DNA of 64,000 bases. Source: Weissella confusa. Its GTDB lineage: Bacteria > Bacillota > Bacilli > Lactobacillales > Lactobacillaceae. This document shows positions 16,098-24,318 of this stretch, piece after piece. The translations under genes were made by a program, and so were the position numbers. The stretch covers positions 870,501-934,500 of the forward strand of contig CP168942.1 of assembly GCA_041871065.1 (NCBI GenBank), read 5' to 3'. The stretch's first letter is position 1, and each line of letters starts with the position of its first letter. Below the pieces are notes generated by a model that did no database searches, had not been told where the DNA came from, and saw nothing but the letters and a program-made list of their open reading frames with translations.

Positions 16098-18002
16098 ATG
16101 CGTAAAAAGATGTACAAGGTCGGCAAGCACTGGGTTGCTGCCGCAGTAGCGATTGCCGGAATTGGGTTAGCTGGTGGCGCATCCGTATCAGCTGATCAAG
16201 GTGTTTCAACGGAAACGGCACTTGTTAACAAGCCGACAACGGACCCGGTAACACCGGAGGTGCCAAGCCAACCAGTTGAAGAGGAAAAGGATGTCGCCCC
16301 AACGACACCAAATGATGAAGCGGAAACGCCAACGTCAGTGCCAACGCAACCAGTTGTGCCAACGGCGCCGGCTGAACCAGAAAACCCAACAACACCAGAG
16401 AATCCAACAGTGCCTTCAACGCCAGAAATTGCTGATGGTGTGAATAAGGAAGACGGTTTGTACTATCAAGACGGCAAGGTATTGACGGGGATCGCCAAAG
16501 CAGATGGCAAGATGTATGAGGCTGGTAAGTTGCTGTCAGGGATTTCTTCAGTCGATAAGAAGATGTACAAGAATGGTGTCTTGTTCAACGGTACGCTGGA
16601 CGGATTACTCTACGTTGACGGTGTGAAGTTTAGTGGCACAAAGAATGGTGTTCTATACGAAAACGGTGCCAAGTACAACGGTACAAAGAACGGCATCTTG
16701 TACGTGAACGGTGTGAAGTTCAATGGTACAAAGGATGGCGTTTTGTACGAAAACGGTGCCAAGTATAATGGCACAAAGAACGGCATCTTGTACGTGAACG
16801 GTGTGAAGTTCAATGGTACGAAGGATGGCGTTTTGTACGCGAATGGTGCTAAGTTTAACGGTACGAAGAACGGCAAGGTGTACAAGAACGGTGTTTTGCT
16901 AACAGGGAAGCACTCTGATGGTAAGTTCTACCAAAACGGGGTGGTCTTGACGGGCTATAACGGCAACACATACTACGTGAATGGTGTTGCAGCCAACGGT
17001 TACATGGCTGACAACACGAAGACAAAGTACTTGTACAAGAACGGTGTAAAGCAAGCTGGTCGTCAAAAGATTGATGGTACGTACTACTTCTTTGACTTCA
17101 ACACAAAGCAAATGGTGAAGCACAATTACGTGCAAGCCCAAGATGGTAACTGGTACATGTTCGGTGAAGACGGTAAGATTGTTTCTGATGTTTATCACTG
17201 GGCCGGTACGTACTACTACTTCGATCACAACACGTTTAAGAAGCACACAAACTCATATGATTTGGCTCGCTGGGGTGACTGGTACATGTTTGGTGGTGAC
17301 GGTCGCATCTTGACTGACGTGGTGAAGTGGGCTGGATCATACTACTACTTCGACCATAATACCTATACAAAGCACACGAACTCATATGACTTGGCGCGTT
17401 GGGGCGACTGGTATATGTTTGATGGCTCAGGACGTGTGATTTCAGGATACAAGTACTGGTACGGTCAGTTGTACTACTTCCACGGTGGCACGTTCACCAA
17501 GGCAGTTAACCAACACGTTTATGAAAACGGTAACCGTTACTGGGCAAATGGTTCAGGACACGTGACAGTCGACTGGACAATTGATAACGCCATCAACATT
17601 GGTTCAACGTTGGTTGGTCACTCGCCATATGTTTGGGGTGGTGGGCGTAACGACTGGTCAATTGCGCGTCGCAAGTTTGATTGCTCATCATTCGTGCACT
17701 GGTCATATGCCAACGCAGGGTTAACGTTGGAGCCGGTTGGTTACACAACGACTTACTCACAAGTAAACCGTGGCCGTGGCGTTAACTGGGGTAACTTGCG
17801 TCGTGGTGACTTGATTTTCTTCGGTAGTTTGGGTCACGTGGGTCTATACCTTGGTGGCGGCTACTTCTTGCATGATTCGCCAAACTCACCAACTGGTGGG
17901 GTTGGCGTGTCACACTTGAATGATATCGTTAACCAACATGATGCACGTTATTCATGGGCGTCAATCGCTGACACATGGGCAACACGCCGTGTGCAAGGCT
18001 AG
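16098..18002 (+). CDS. Secreted NlpC/P60 peptidoglycan endopeptidase with two kinds of wall-binding repeat
   Basis: 634 residues. A KxYKxGKxW signal peptide (KMYKVGKHW) cleaves after about residue 33. A Pro/Thr/Glu-rich linker follows (about 38-112), then roughly 17-residue tandem repeats of the type LYxNGVKFNGTK (about 125-275), then three roughly 42-residue aromatic repeats (GDWYMFGGDGR and TYYYFDHNT, about 350-480). The C-terminal NlpC/P60 domain (about 495-625) has catalytic Cys529 in FDCSSF and the histidines GHVGLYLG and FLHDSP. Such enzymes cut D-Glu to diamino acid links in the stem peptide. The repeats differ from the YG modules of the neighbours. The start at ATG 16098 has a CAGGGAG site. 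Confidence 0.88.
   Translation: MRKKMYKVGKHWVAAAVAIAGIGLAGGASVSADQGVSTETALVNKPTTDPVTPEVPSQPVEEEKDVAPTTPNDEAETPTSVPTQPVVPTAPAEPENPTTPENPTVPSTPEIADGVNKEDGLYYQDGKVLTGIAKADGKMYEAGKLLSGISSVDKKMYKNGVLFNGTLDGLLYVDGVKFSGTKNGVLYENGAKYNGTKNGILYVNGVKFNGTKDGVLYENGAKYNGTKNGILYVNGVKFNGTKDGVLYANGAKFNGTKNGKVYKNGVLLTGKHSDGKFYQNGVVLTGYNGNTYYVNGVAANGYMADNTKTKYLYKNGVKQAGRQKIDGTYYFFDFNTKQMVKHNYVQAQDGNWYMFGEDGKIVSDVYHWAGTYYYFDHNTFKKHTNSYDLARWGDWYMFGGDGRILTDVVKWAGSYYYFDHNTYTKHTNSYDLARWGDWYMFDGSGRVISGYKYWYGQLYYFHGGTFTKAVNQHVYENGNRYWANGSGHVTVDWTIDNAINIGSTLVGHSPYVWGGGRNDWSIARRKFDCSSFVHWSYANAGLTLEPVGYTTTYSQVNRGRGVNWGNLRRGDLIFFGSLGHVGLYLGGGYFLHDSPNSPTGGVGVSHLNDIVNQHDARYSWASIADTWATRRVQG
16597..16902 (+). repeat. 51-bp coding tandem repeats in the NlpC/P60 gene
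   Basis: About six tandem units of 51 bases (17 codons) encode alternating ENGAKYNGTKNGILYV and NGVKFNGTKDGVLY segments. Pairs of units (102 bases) are almost identical, so copy number may vary between strains. Confidence 0.75.
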
Positions 18003-18025
18003 GCGGGTATTGGAATAGCATACTC

Positions 18026-18066
18026 AAAACACTTCTTCCGTGCTAAACTGGAAGAAGTGTTTTTAA
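18026..18066 (+). terminator. Rho-independent terminator
   Basis: AAAACACTTCTTCC pairs with GGAAGAAGTGTTTT around a 10-base loop. Confidence 0.85.
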
Positions 18067-18088
18067 TTATGTAAATTAGGTGAATAAC

Positions 18089-19549
18089 ATGCAAATTGTT
18101 AAAAATTATTTGTACAACGTAGGGTATCAGTTGTTGACGGTGATCGCGCCGTTGCTTACGATGACCTACCTAGCGCACGTTTTGGGTACGCAAGGTGTTG
18201 GTATCCAAGCTTGGACAAATTCCGTTGTGACGTACTTCTTGTTGCTAGCAACGCTGGGAATTACCCTGTACGGTCAACGTGAAATTGCGTATGTTCGTGA
18301 TGATGTCGCTGAACGAGATAAGCGTTTCTGGGAAATCCAAATCCTACATATCATCGTCGGAGTCATTGCATTAATCATTTACTTCGTGTTCATATTTGGC
18401 ATGTCACAAGTGATGACTAACGAATTCCATAAGTATTATCCACAATTGATTCTACAAGGGTGGGTGATTGTCTCAGGTATCTTGGATATTTCATGGTACT
18501 TCATGGGACTTGAAGACTTTAAGAAGACGGTTGTCCGTAATTCTTTGGTTAAAATTGCCATGGTGATTTTGATTTTCGTTTTGGTTAAGTCAAGTCACGA
18601 CGTTAACAAGTACATCTTGCTGTTGGCATTGACGCAAGTGATTGGAAACATCACAATGTGGTTCTACTTGCCTGGTAAGGTAAAGCTGCCAAAGTGGTCT
18701 GACATGCAAATCATGCGCCACTTGGGACCAACAGTGGCGATGTTCATTCCAACGATTGCCACACAAATTTATTTGCAACTGAACAAGACGATGTTGCCAA
18801 TGTTGGCACACGGTTCAGCTGACTTGTCAGGTTTCTATGACAATGCTGATAAGATTGTTAAGGTGTCATTGGCTTTGGTTACGGCGATGGGGACGGTGAT
18901 GTTGCCGCGTGTCGCGAACCAATTTGCGAATGGTGATCATAAGGGCGTTAACAAGGCAATCTACAGTTCAATGGACTTTGTGACGGCTTTGGCGGTGCCC
19001 TTGATGTTCGGTATGGCCGCTGTGTCACAAAAGTTGATTTTGTGGTTCTTGGGTCAACCGTTTGCGCCAACTGGTGTGACGATTGCATTCTTATCACCAA
19101 TCATCTTGTTCATTGCATGGAGTAATGTGATTGGCACACAATATTTGATGCCGGTTAACCGCGTACGTGATTACACGGTGTCTGTAACATTAGGTGCGGT
19201 TGTTAATATTGTGCTGAACTTCGGGTTCATTCCGTTGTGGGGCTTGTATGGTGCGGCCTATGCGACGGCTTTGTCAGAGTTGATCGTAACGGTTTATCAA
19301 ATTTGGGTTGTCCGTAAAGATTTGGACATGCACCAATTGTTTGGTGGTGTTTGGAAGTACTTCATTGCGGGCGCAGCCATGTTCATCGTCGTATGGCCGA
19401 TTCAATTGGCGATGCCAGCAACGGCCTTGTGGTCAATGATTGAAATTGCCATCGGTGGTATTATCTATGCAGTCTTAATCGTGGTGTTGAAGACGAACTT
19501 CGCTGGTATCATTATTGATTTCGTGAAGGGGAAGCTTCACCGCGCGTAA
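18089..19549 (+). CDS. Wzx-like polysaccharide flippase (MATE/MOP superfamily)
   Basis: 486 residues with 12-14 membrane segments. The N-terminus (NYLYNVGYQLLTVIAPLLTMTYLAHVLG) and the motif QIYLQLNKTMLPMLAHG are typical of the polysaccharide transport family, which flips undecaprenyl-linked repeat units to the outer face. Although GTG 18080 is in frame, AGGTG at 78-82 is the ribosome site for ATG 18089, so the shorter start is chosen. It completes the Wzx/Wzy/Wzz set of this region. A paralogue lies at 27598. It has its own terminator. Confidence 0.9.
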   Translation: MQIVKNYLYNVGYQLLTVIAPLLTMTYLAHVLGTQGVGIQAWTNSVVTYFLLLATLGITLYGQREIAYVRDDVAERDKRFWEIQILHIIVGVIALIIYFVFIFGMSQVMTNEFHKYYPQLILQGWVIVSGILDISWYFMGLEDFKKTVVRNSLVKIAMVILIFVLVKSSHDVNKYILLLALTQVIGNITMWFYLPGKVKLPKWSDMQIMRHLGPTVAMFIPTIATQIYLQLNKTMLPMLAHGSADLSGFYDNADKIVKVSLALVTAMGTVMLPRVANQFANGDHKGVNKAIYSSMDFVTALAVPLMFGMAAVSQKLILWFLGQPFAPTGVTIAFLSPIILFIAWSNVIGTQYLMPVNRVRDYTVSVTLGAVVNIVLNFGFIPLWGLYGAAYATALSELIVTVYQIWVVRKDLDMHQLFGGVWKYFIAGAAMFIVVWPIQLAMPATALWSMIEIAIGGIIYAVLIVVLKTNFAGIIIDFVKGKLHRA

Positions 19550-19580
19550 CAGCAACGTCATATAAATAGATTATGTTTCA

Positions 19581-19612
19581 GGCATGTTAGCGTTTTGCTA
19601 ACATGCCTTTTC
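19581..19612 (+). terminator. Rho-independent terminator after the flippase
   Basis: A perfect 11-bp stem (19581-19591 with 19597-19607), loop GTTTT, then TTTTC. Confidence 0.88.
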
Positions 19613-19645
19613 AGTTCATTTTCGTTTTGTAAGCAACCAAGAATA

Positions 19646-19700
19646 TTCACATATTGATAGAAAATTGGTTAAAACCGCCCCGTATTCTGATACATATCGA
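19646..19700 (+). promoter_or_regulatory. Conserved upstream block shared with the NlpC/P60 gene at 16098
   Basis: TTCACATATT at 19646 and GTATTCTGATACATATCGA at 19682-19700, with the same 36-base offset as the copy at 16014-16068. Here the full terminator hairpin is absent; only the GTAT-TCTG-ATAC core can pair. Confidence 0.5.
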
Positions 19701-19725
19701 ATTTTTAGGGAGGTATTTTCTAGTC

Positions 19726-21660
19726 ATGGGAGATACACGCAAACAGCTACTGATGGCTGTTTTGGTATTGAGTGCTGGTGGGGTACTTGCGGGTACGAGT
19801 CAGCCAGTATTTGCTGACACGATTGTGCCGGCGACTGAAACAGTAGCGACGACGCAGGCGATTGAAGGGATTACGGCTGTTGCATCAACTTCGGGTCAAG
19901 CAACTGTTGCAAACAAGTCGGGTGAAAAGACAGCTTTTGCTGGTCGTAATTTATGGGCGTTGGGTGATTCACTATCTGTCGGCTATGATGGTATGTCAAC
20001 CGTGCCATCGTGGTCAGTGAATCTTGCCAATAATATGACATTTGACCAGCTGTACAACAACCACGCGCATTCTGGCTCGCAGATTGCTGGTTCAACAAGT
20101 TCAGCAGAGCCGGTACACTTTACGAAGACAGTTTCACAAGTTATCAACGATGCAAATTTTAAAGCTGAAAAGCAACCAATTGTGATGATTGAATTGGGCG
20201 TTAATGATTTGAACTATAGCTCAAATAATTTGCGCTATGTGCAGGAGCGACTGTCAAAGAACATTCGAACGTTACGAACTGCAAACAAGGATGTTGTTAT
20301 CTATGGTATTTTGCCGTTTGCAAATTATCTAGGTGGTGACTTTAACACCATTCATAGTGGTGGCTACAGCTTCAATCAACTAACTGATGCTTTGGCGGAA
20401 GTCTATACAAGTTTCAACATTCCGGTCTTGGATTGGGTTGATTATGATATTGATCGTTCACCGGATGCACTTGGTGATAAGACGGTTCATCCGACTGCCA
20501 GTACGTATGCCCGCATGTCTGAAATTGTCGCTGAGTTTTTGGATAAGAATGCCAATGCCTTAGTTGCTGGTGCTCAAACGGATAAGAATAAATATTTTTA
20601 TTCTAATGGTTGGCAATACAATGATAATGACCAAGCGCAATATGGTTTGGGTAAGGGAACTAATGGCGTAACGCAATTAGCAGCCGGTCCACAAAAAATT
20701 GCTGGCGTCACATACTGGTTCGACCCTAAAACAGGTGTATTGGCTAATCGCGCTGGTGAAGTGACGCATAATGGTAAGGGTTATTACACAGGTGCAGATG
20801 GTAAGTTGATTCAAGGTCTAGTGATGGTTAATGACAAGATTAACTACTATGGTAACAATGGTACGTACCACAAGCGCCAAAATGACCAAACTGGTTACTT
20901 GCAACCATTGAATGGTGGTTGGTACTGGTTCGAAAAGGGCCAATTGTACACTGGATTCCGTAGTTACATGGGGGCTTACTACTTCTTCATCAACGGTGTT
21001 CGTCAAGAGAACAAGTGGGTCTCAGAATGGGGTAACAAGTACTACGTTGGTGCTGATGGTCGATCAGTGCAAGGTTCAGCAGTCTTTATTGATGACGTGC
21101 CATACGACTTTGGTACAAACGGCACTTTCCACCTGCGAGGTGCAGCATCTGGGTACCTAAACGGACCAAGTGGTTGGATGTGGTATGAAAACGGTAAGCC
21201 GTACACAGGTTTCCGTGATTATATGGGTGCGTTCTACTACTTTAAGAAGGGCGTTCGCCAAGAAAATAAGTGGGTCTCAGAATGGGGCAACACATACTAC
21301 GTTGGTGGCGATGGAAGGTCAGTTCAAGGAAATGCCTACATGATTAATGGCGTTGCTTATGACTTTGGTAATAACGGGACATTCTATAAGCGTAGTCGTA
21401 CATCTGGTTACGTGTATGATGGATCAAAGAAGAATGGTGGCTACCGCTGGTATGAAGATGGTAAGTTATTTACCGGTTTCCGTTACTACATGGGCACATA
21501 CTACTGGTTCATTGACGGGGTTCGTCAAAACCAAGGTTGGCGAGAAGCCTGGGGATACAAGTACTGGACTGACAAGGACGGTCGCGCAGTGCAAGGTTGG
21601 CAAACAATCGACGGCAAGCGTTACTTTTTTGGAGACAACGGTACATACTTCCTACGATAA
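19726..21660 (+). CDS. Secreted SGNH/GDSL hydrolase with YG wall-binding repeats, first copy
   Basis: 644 residues. A signal peptide ends near VFA (about residue 32). The SGNH esterase domain (about 70-280) has block I GDSLS (Ser82), block III ELGVNDLNY and block V DKTVHPTAS with the catalytic Asp and His. A partial YG half-module and three full roughly 85-residue YG modules follow to the C-terminus. Extracellular SGNH enzymes usually remove O-acetyl or other ester groups from wall glycans. ATG 19726 follows AGGGAGG at 19707-19713; the in-frame upstream codon at 19654 would break the signal peptide. Its paralogue follows directly. A deacetylase matching the nearby acyltransferase is an attractive but unproven idea. 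Confidence 0.85.
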   Translation: MGDTRKQLLMAVLVLSAGGVLAGTSQPVFADTIVPATETVATTQAIEGITAVASTSGQATVANKSGEKTAFAGRNLWALGDSLSVGYDGMSTVPSWSVNLANNMTFDQLYNNHAHSGSQIAGSTSSAEPVHFTKTVSQVINDANFKAEKQPIVMIELGVNDLNYSSNNLRYVQERLSKNIRTLRTANKDVVIYGILPFANYLGGDFNTIHSGGYSFNQLTDALAEVYTSFNIPVLDWVDYDIDRSPDALGDKTVHPTASTYARMSEIVAEFLDKNANALVAGAQTDKNKYFYSNGWQYNDNDQAQYGLGKGTNGVTQLAAGPQKIAGVTYWFDPKTGVLANRAGEVTHNGKGYYTGADGKLIQGLVMVNDKINYYGNNGTYHKRQNDQTGYLQPLNGGWYWFEKGQLYTGFRSYMGAYYFFINGVRQENKWVSEWGNKYYVGADGRSVQGSAVFIDDVPYDFGTNGTFHLRGAASGYLNGPSGWMWYENGKPYTGFRDYMGAFYYFKKGVRQENKWVSEWGNTYYVGGDGRSVQGNAYMINGVAYDFGNNGTFYKRSRTSGYVYDGSKKNGGYRWYEDGKLFTGFRYYMGTYYWFIDGVRQNQGWREAWGYKYWTDKDGRAVQGWQTIDGKRYFFGDNGTYFLR

Positions 21661-21674
21661 TTTAAGGGTTTTAG

Positions 21675-21706
21675 TAAAGAACAGCATGCGTGCTGTTCTT
21701 TATTTT
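21675..21706 (+). terminator. Rho-independent terminator
   Basis: AAAGAACAGCA pairs with TGCTGTTCTTT around a short loop, followed by ATTTTTT. Confidence 0.88.
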
Positions 21707-21736
21707 TTACTTCCGTGTGAATAGGTGTTTAGCAAT

Positions 21737-21753
21737 TGTTACGAAATGGTAAT
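21737..21753 (+). promoter_or_regulatory. Near-match to a WalR box upstream of the second SGNH gene
   Basis: TGTTAC, five bases, GGTAAT. The first hexamer fits the WalR consensus TGTWAH exactly and the second has one mismatch. It lies about 100 bases before ATG 21849. Confidence 0.35.
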
Positions 21754-21848
21754 GAAAAATACGTACAATTTATCAATAGGTTGACGTTAATCCGTTGCTT
21801 GTTATTCTTTGTATAAGAGCATTAATTAAAAGGGGAGTCTGTTAGGTT

Positions 21849-24113
21849 ATGGGAAAAGTTGGGAAAAACTTGTTACTTGCTGGGTTGGCATTAAGTACAA
21901 GTTTATTGGTGAATGGATCGTTGCAGATGGCATCTGCGGATGAGGGTACAACGCCACGTGAAAGTTTGACAACGACACAAGCGATTGAAGGAGTATTGCC
22001 AACTCAACCAGATGCTGATCAAAAAGTTCCGGTTGATGATACGTCACATACTAAGCAAGCATTTGATGGTCGAAACCTATGGGCATTGGGTGATTCTTTG
22101 TCAGTCGGTTACACTGGCAGCAATACGGTCGACTCTTGGTCATCAGAAGAAAATTTGAAGCCGGTAATGGATTATGGAAGTTCTAAGCGTGGACATTCAC
22201 ACTCAGGTTCTCAAATTTCTGGACCAAGTTCTTCAACAAATCCAATCAATTTTACGAAAACAGTTGCAGATGTTATTGCTGATCCGGATTTTAAGGCTGA
22301 GCAACAACCAATTGTCATTATTGAACTAGGTGTTAACGATCTAAATTACAGCGGAAATAATTTAGGTTACGTGCAACAACGTTTGGTACAAAATATCCGC
22401 ACGTTACGAGCAGCAAATCCTAACATTGTGATTTATGGTATTTTGCCATTTGCAGATTACCTGGGCGGTGACTTCAATACTGTTCATGGTGGTGGATACA
22501 GTTACAACCAACTAACTGATGCATTGACCGATGTGTACAAAGGCTTTAACATTCCGGTTTTGGACTGGTCAAAGTATGATATTGACCGTTCGCCTGATGC
22601 GCTAGGAGATAAGGTTGTTCACCCAACAGCCGAAACTTATCAAAAGATGTCAGCAGTTGTCGCTGAGTTTTTGCAAGCTAATGCCGGCCTTTTGAAGGAT
22701 AACACTGAAACTGATACAACGAGTAATTATCAATCAGTTGGGTGGCAATCTTTGGATAACGGTGATGTCCAATATAGTATGAAAGATGATAAAGGCAACG
22801 TTACGCTAGCTAGCGGCAAAACCAAGATTAACGGTGTATACTATTGGTTCGATCCTAAGACCAATGTGCTAGCTAAGAAAGCTGGCGAAGTTGCCGAAAA
22901 TGGCAAGACTTACTACACTGGTGCAGATGGTAAGTTGATTCAGGGTTATGTTGTTGTTAATGGACAAGTTAACTACTACGGTGATAACAATACGTACTAT
23001 AAGCGATACAAGTCTGACGAATCTGGTTACATTCAAATGGGGGATAATAGCTATCGCTGGATTGAGAATGGACAGCTTTATACCGGCTTCCGTAGCTACT
23101 ATGGTGCTTATTACTACTTTGTAGATGGTGTTCGTCAAGAAAATCAATGGGTATCACAATGGGGCAAGAAGTATTATGTCGGTGCCGATGGGCGTTCAGT
23201 GCAAGGGAAGGCTTACAAAATCAATGGCGTGGCCTATGACTTTGGAACGGATAGCACTTTCTACCTTCGTGGCGGTGAATCAGGTTATCTAAACACGTCA
23301 GATGGTTGGCGCTGGCTTGAAAATGGCCAACTATACACCGGTTTCCGTAGCTATTATGGTGCTTATTACTACTTCATCAATGGTGTTCGCCAAGAAAATC
23401 GTTGGGTGAAGGAATGGGGCAACACGTACTACGTTGGTGCTGACGGTCGTTCAGTTCAAGGTGATGCCTACATCATTGATGGTGTAGCTTACAACTTCGG
23501 CACGAATGGTACGTTTAACCTTCGTGGTACAGCTAGCGGTTATTTGTACGATGGATCACAGTCTAACGGTGGGTACCGTTGGTACGAAGATGGTACCCTT
23601 TACACCGGTTTCCGTTACTATACTGGCACGTACTACTGGTTCGTTGACGGTGTTCGTCAAAATGCTGGTTGGCGTGAAGCATGGGGTAACAAGTACTACA
23701 CGGATGCTAATGGACGTGCTGTCCAAGGATGGCAAACAATTAATGGACAAAGTTACTACTTTGGAAATGATGGCACTTATTTCTTGCGTAATGCTGACGG
23801 ATCGAAGTTTACTGGTGATGTAAGTGATTATAACGGTAGCGCAAGCAGTGCCAAGAGTGGTTACTTGTATGACGGTTCTCAGTTCAACGGTGGTTACCGC
23901 TGGTATGAGAACGGTCAATTGTACACCGGCTTCCGCTTCTACATGGGCACGTACTACTGGTTCGTAGATGGTGTTCGACAAAATGAAGGTTGGCGTACTG
24001 CTTGGGGTTATAAGTACTGGACTGACAAGGATGGACGTGCAGTTCAAGGATGGCAAACAATTGATGGCCAACGTTATTTCTTTGGAAATGACGGCACATA
24101 CTACCTACGTTAA
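21849..24113 (+). CDS. Secreted SGNH/GDSL hydrolase with YG wall-binding repeats, second copy
   Basis: 754 residues. A signal peptide ends near ASA (about residue 31). The SGNH domain resembles that at 19726: Ser83 in GDSLS, the block III segment ELGVNDLNY identical, and the Asp/His block DKVVHPTAE; even the pre-domain segment TTQAIEG is shared. A half-module and four full YG modules follow, the last two of the GYLYDGSxxNGGYRW type. It is a tandem duplicate that has gained a module. The AAAGGGGAG site is 10 bases before the ATG. It probably cleaves an ester on a surface glycan; redundancy with its neighbour or a different specificity cannot be told apart. Confidence 0.85.
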   Translation: MGKVGKNLLLAGLALSTSLLVNGSLQMASADEGTTPRESLTTTQAIEGVLPTQPDADQKVPVDDTSHTKQAFDGRNLWALGDSLSVGYTGSNTVDSWSSEENLKPVMDYGSSKRGHSHSGSQISGPSSSTNPINFTKTVADVIADPDFKAEQQPIVIIELGVNDLNYSGNNLGYVQQRLVQNIRTLRAANPNIVIYGILPFADYLGGDFNTVHGGGYSYNQLTDALTDVYKGFNIPVLDWSKYDIDRSPDALGDKVVHPTAETYQKMSAVVAEFLQANAGLLKDNTETDTTSNYQSVGWQSLDNGDVQYSMKDDKGNVTLASGKTKINGVYYWFDPKTNVLAKKAGEVAENGKTYYTGADGKLIQGYVVVNGQVNYYGDNNTYYKRYKSDESGYIQMGDNSYRWIENGQLYTGFRSYYGAYYYFVDGVRQENQWVSQWGKKYYVGADGRSVQGKAYKINGVAYDFGTDSTFYLRGGESGYLNTSDGWRWLENGQLYTGFRSYYGAYYYFINGVRQENRWVKEWGNTYYVGADGRSVQGDAYIIDGVAYNFGTNGTFNLRGTASGYLYDGSQSNGGYRWYEDGTLYTGFRYYTGTYYWFVDGVRQNAGWREAWGNKYYTDANGRAVQGWQTINGQSYYFGNDGTYFLRNADGSKFTGDVSDYNGSASSAKSGYLYDGSQFNGGYRWYENGQLYTGFRFYMGTYYWFVDGVRQNEGWRTAWGYKYWTDKDGRAVQGWQTIDGQRYFFGNDGTYYLR

Positions 24114-24123
24114 TAGATGAATT

Positions 24124-24147
24124 GATCGGCTCCGGCCGGTCTTTTTT
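24124..24147 (+). terminator. Rho-independent terminator
   Basis: GATCGGC pairs with GCCGGTC (one G-T pair) around a 4-base loop, then six T residues. Confidence 0.75.
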
Positions 24148-24318
24148 GTTTTTTCGTAATAACATTGCAAAACCATCAACAAGACACCGTTAACTGAAAA
24201 GAATAATATGTATTTATATTTTATTTTTTAAATGAAGAAAAATGGAATTTTTCGCAACCGTTGATGCGCAGATGACTCGACGGTGTAGTTGTTAAATTTC
24301 AAAATTGGAGACTTTATA

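Noticed and set aside
16597..16902. A CRISPR-like pattern of short regular repeats
   Set aside because: The repeats are in-frame 51-bp coding units with no unrelated spacers and no cas genes.
23556..24071. A 171-codon minus-strand frame inside the second SGNH-YG gene
   Set aside because: It mirrors the repetitive YG coding sequence; similar mirrored frames appear opposite every YG region.
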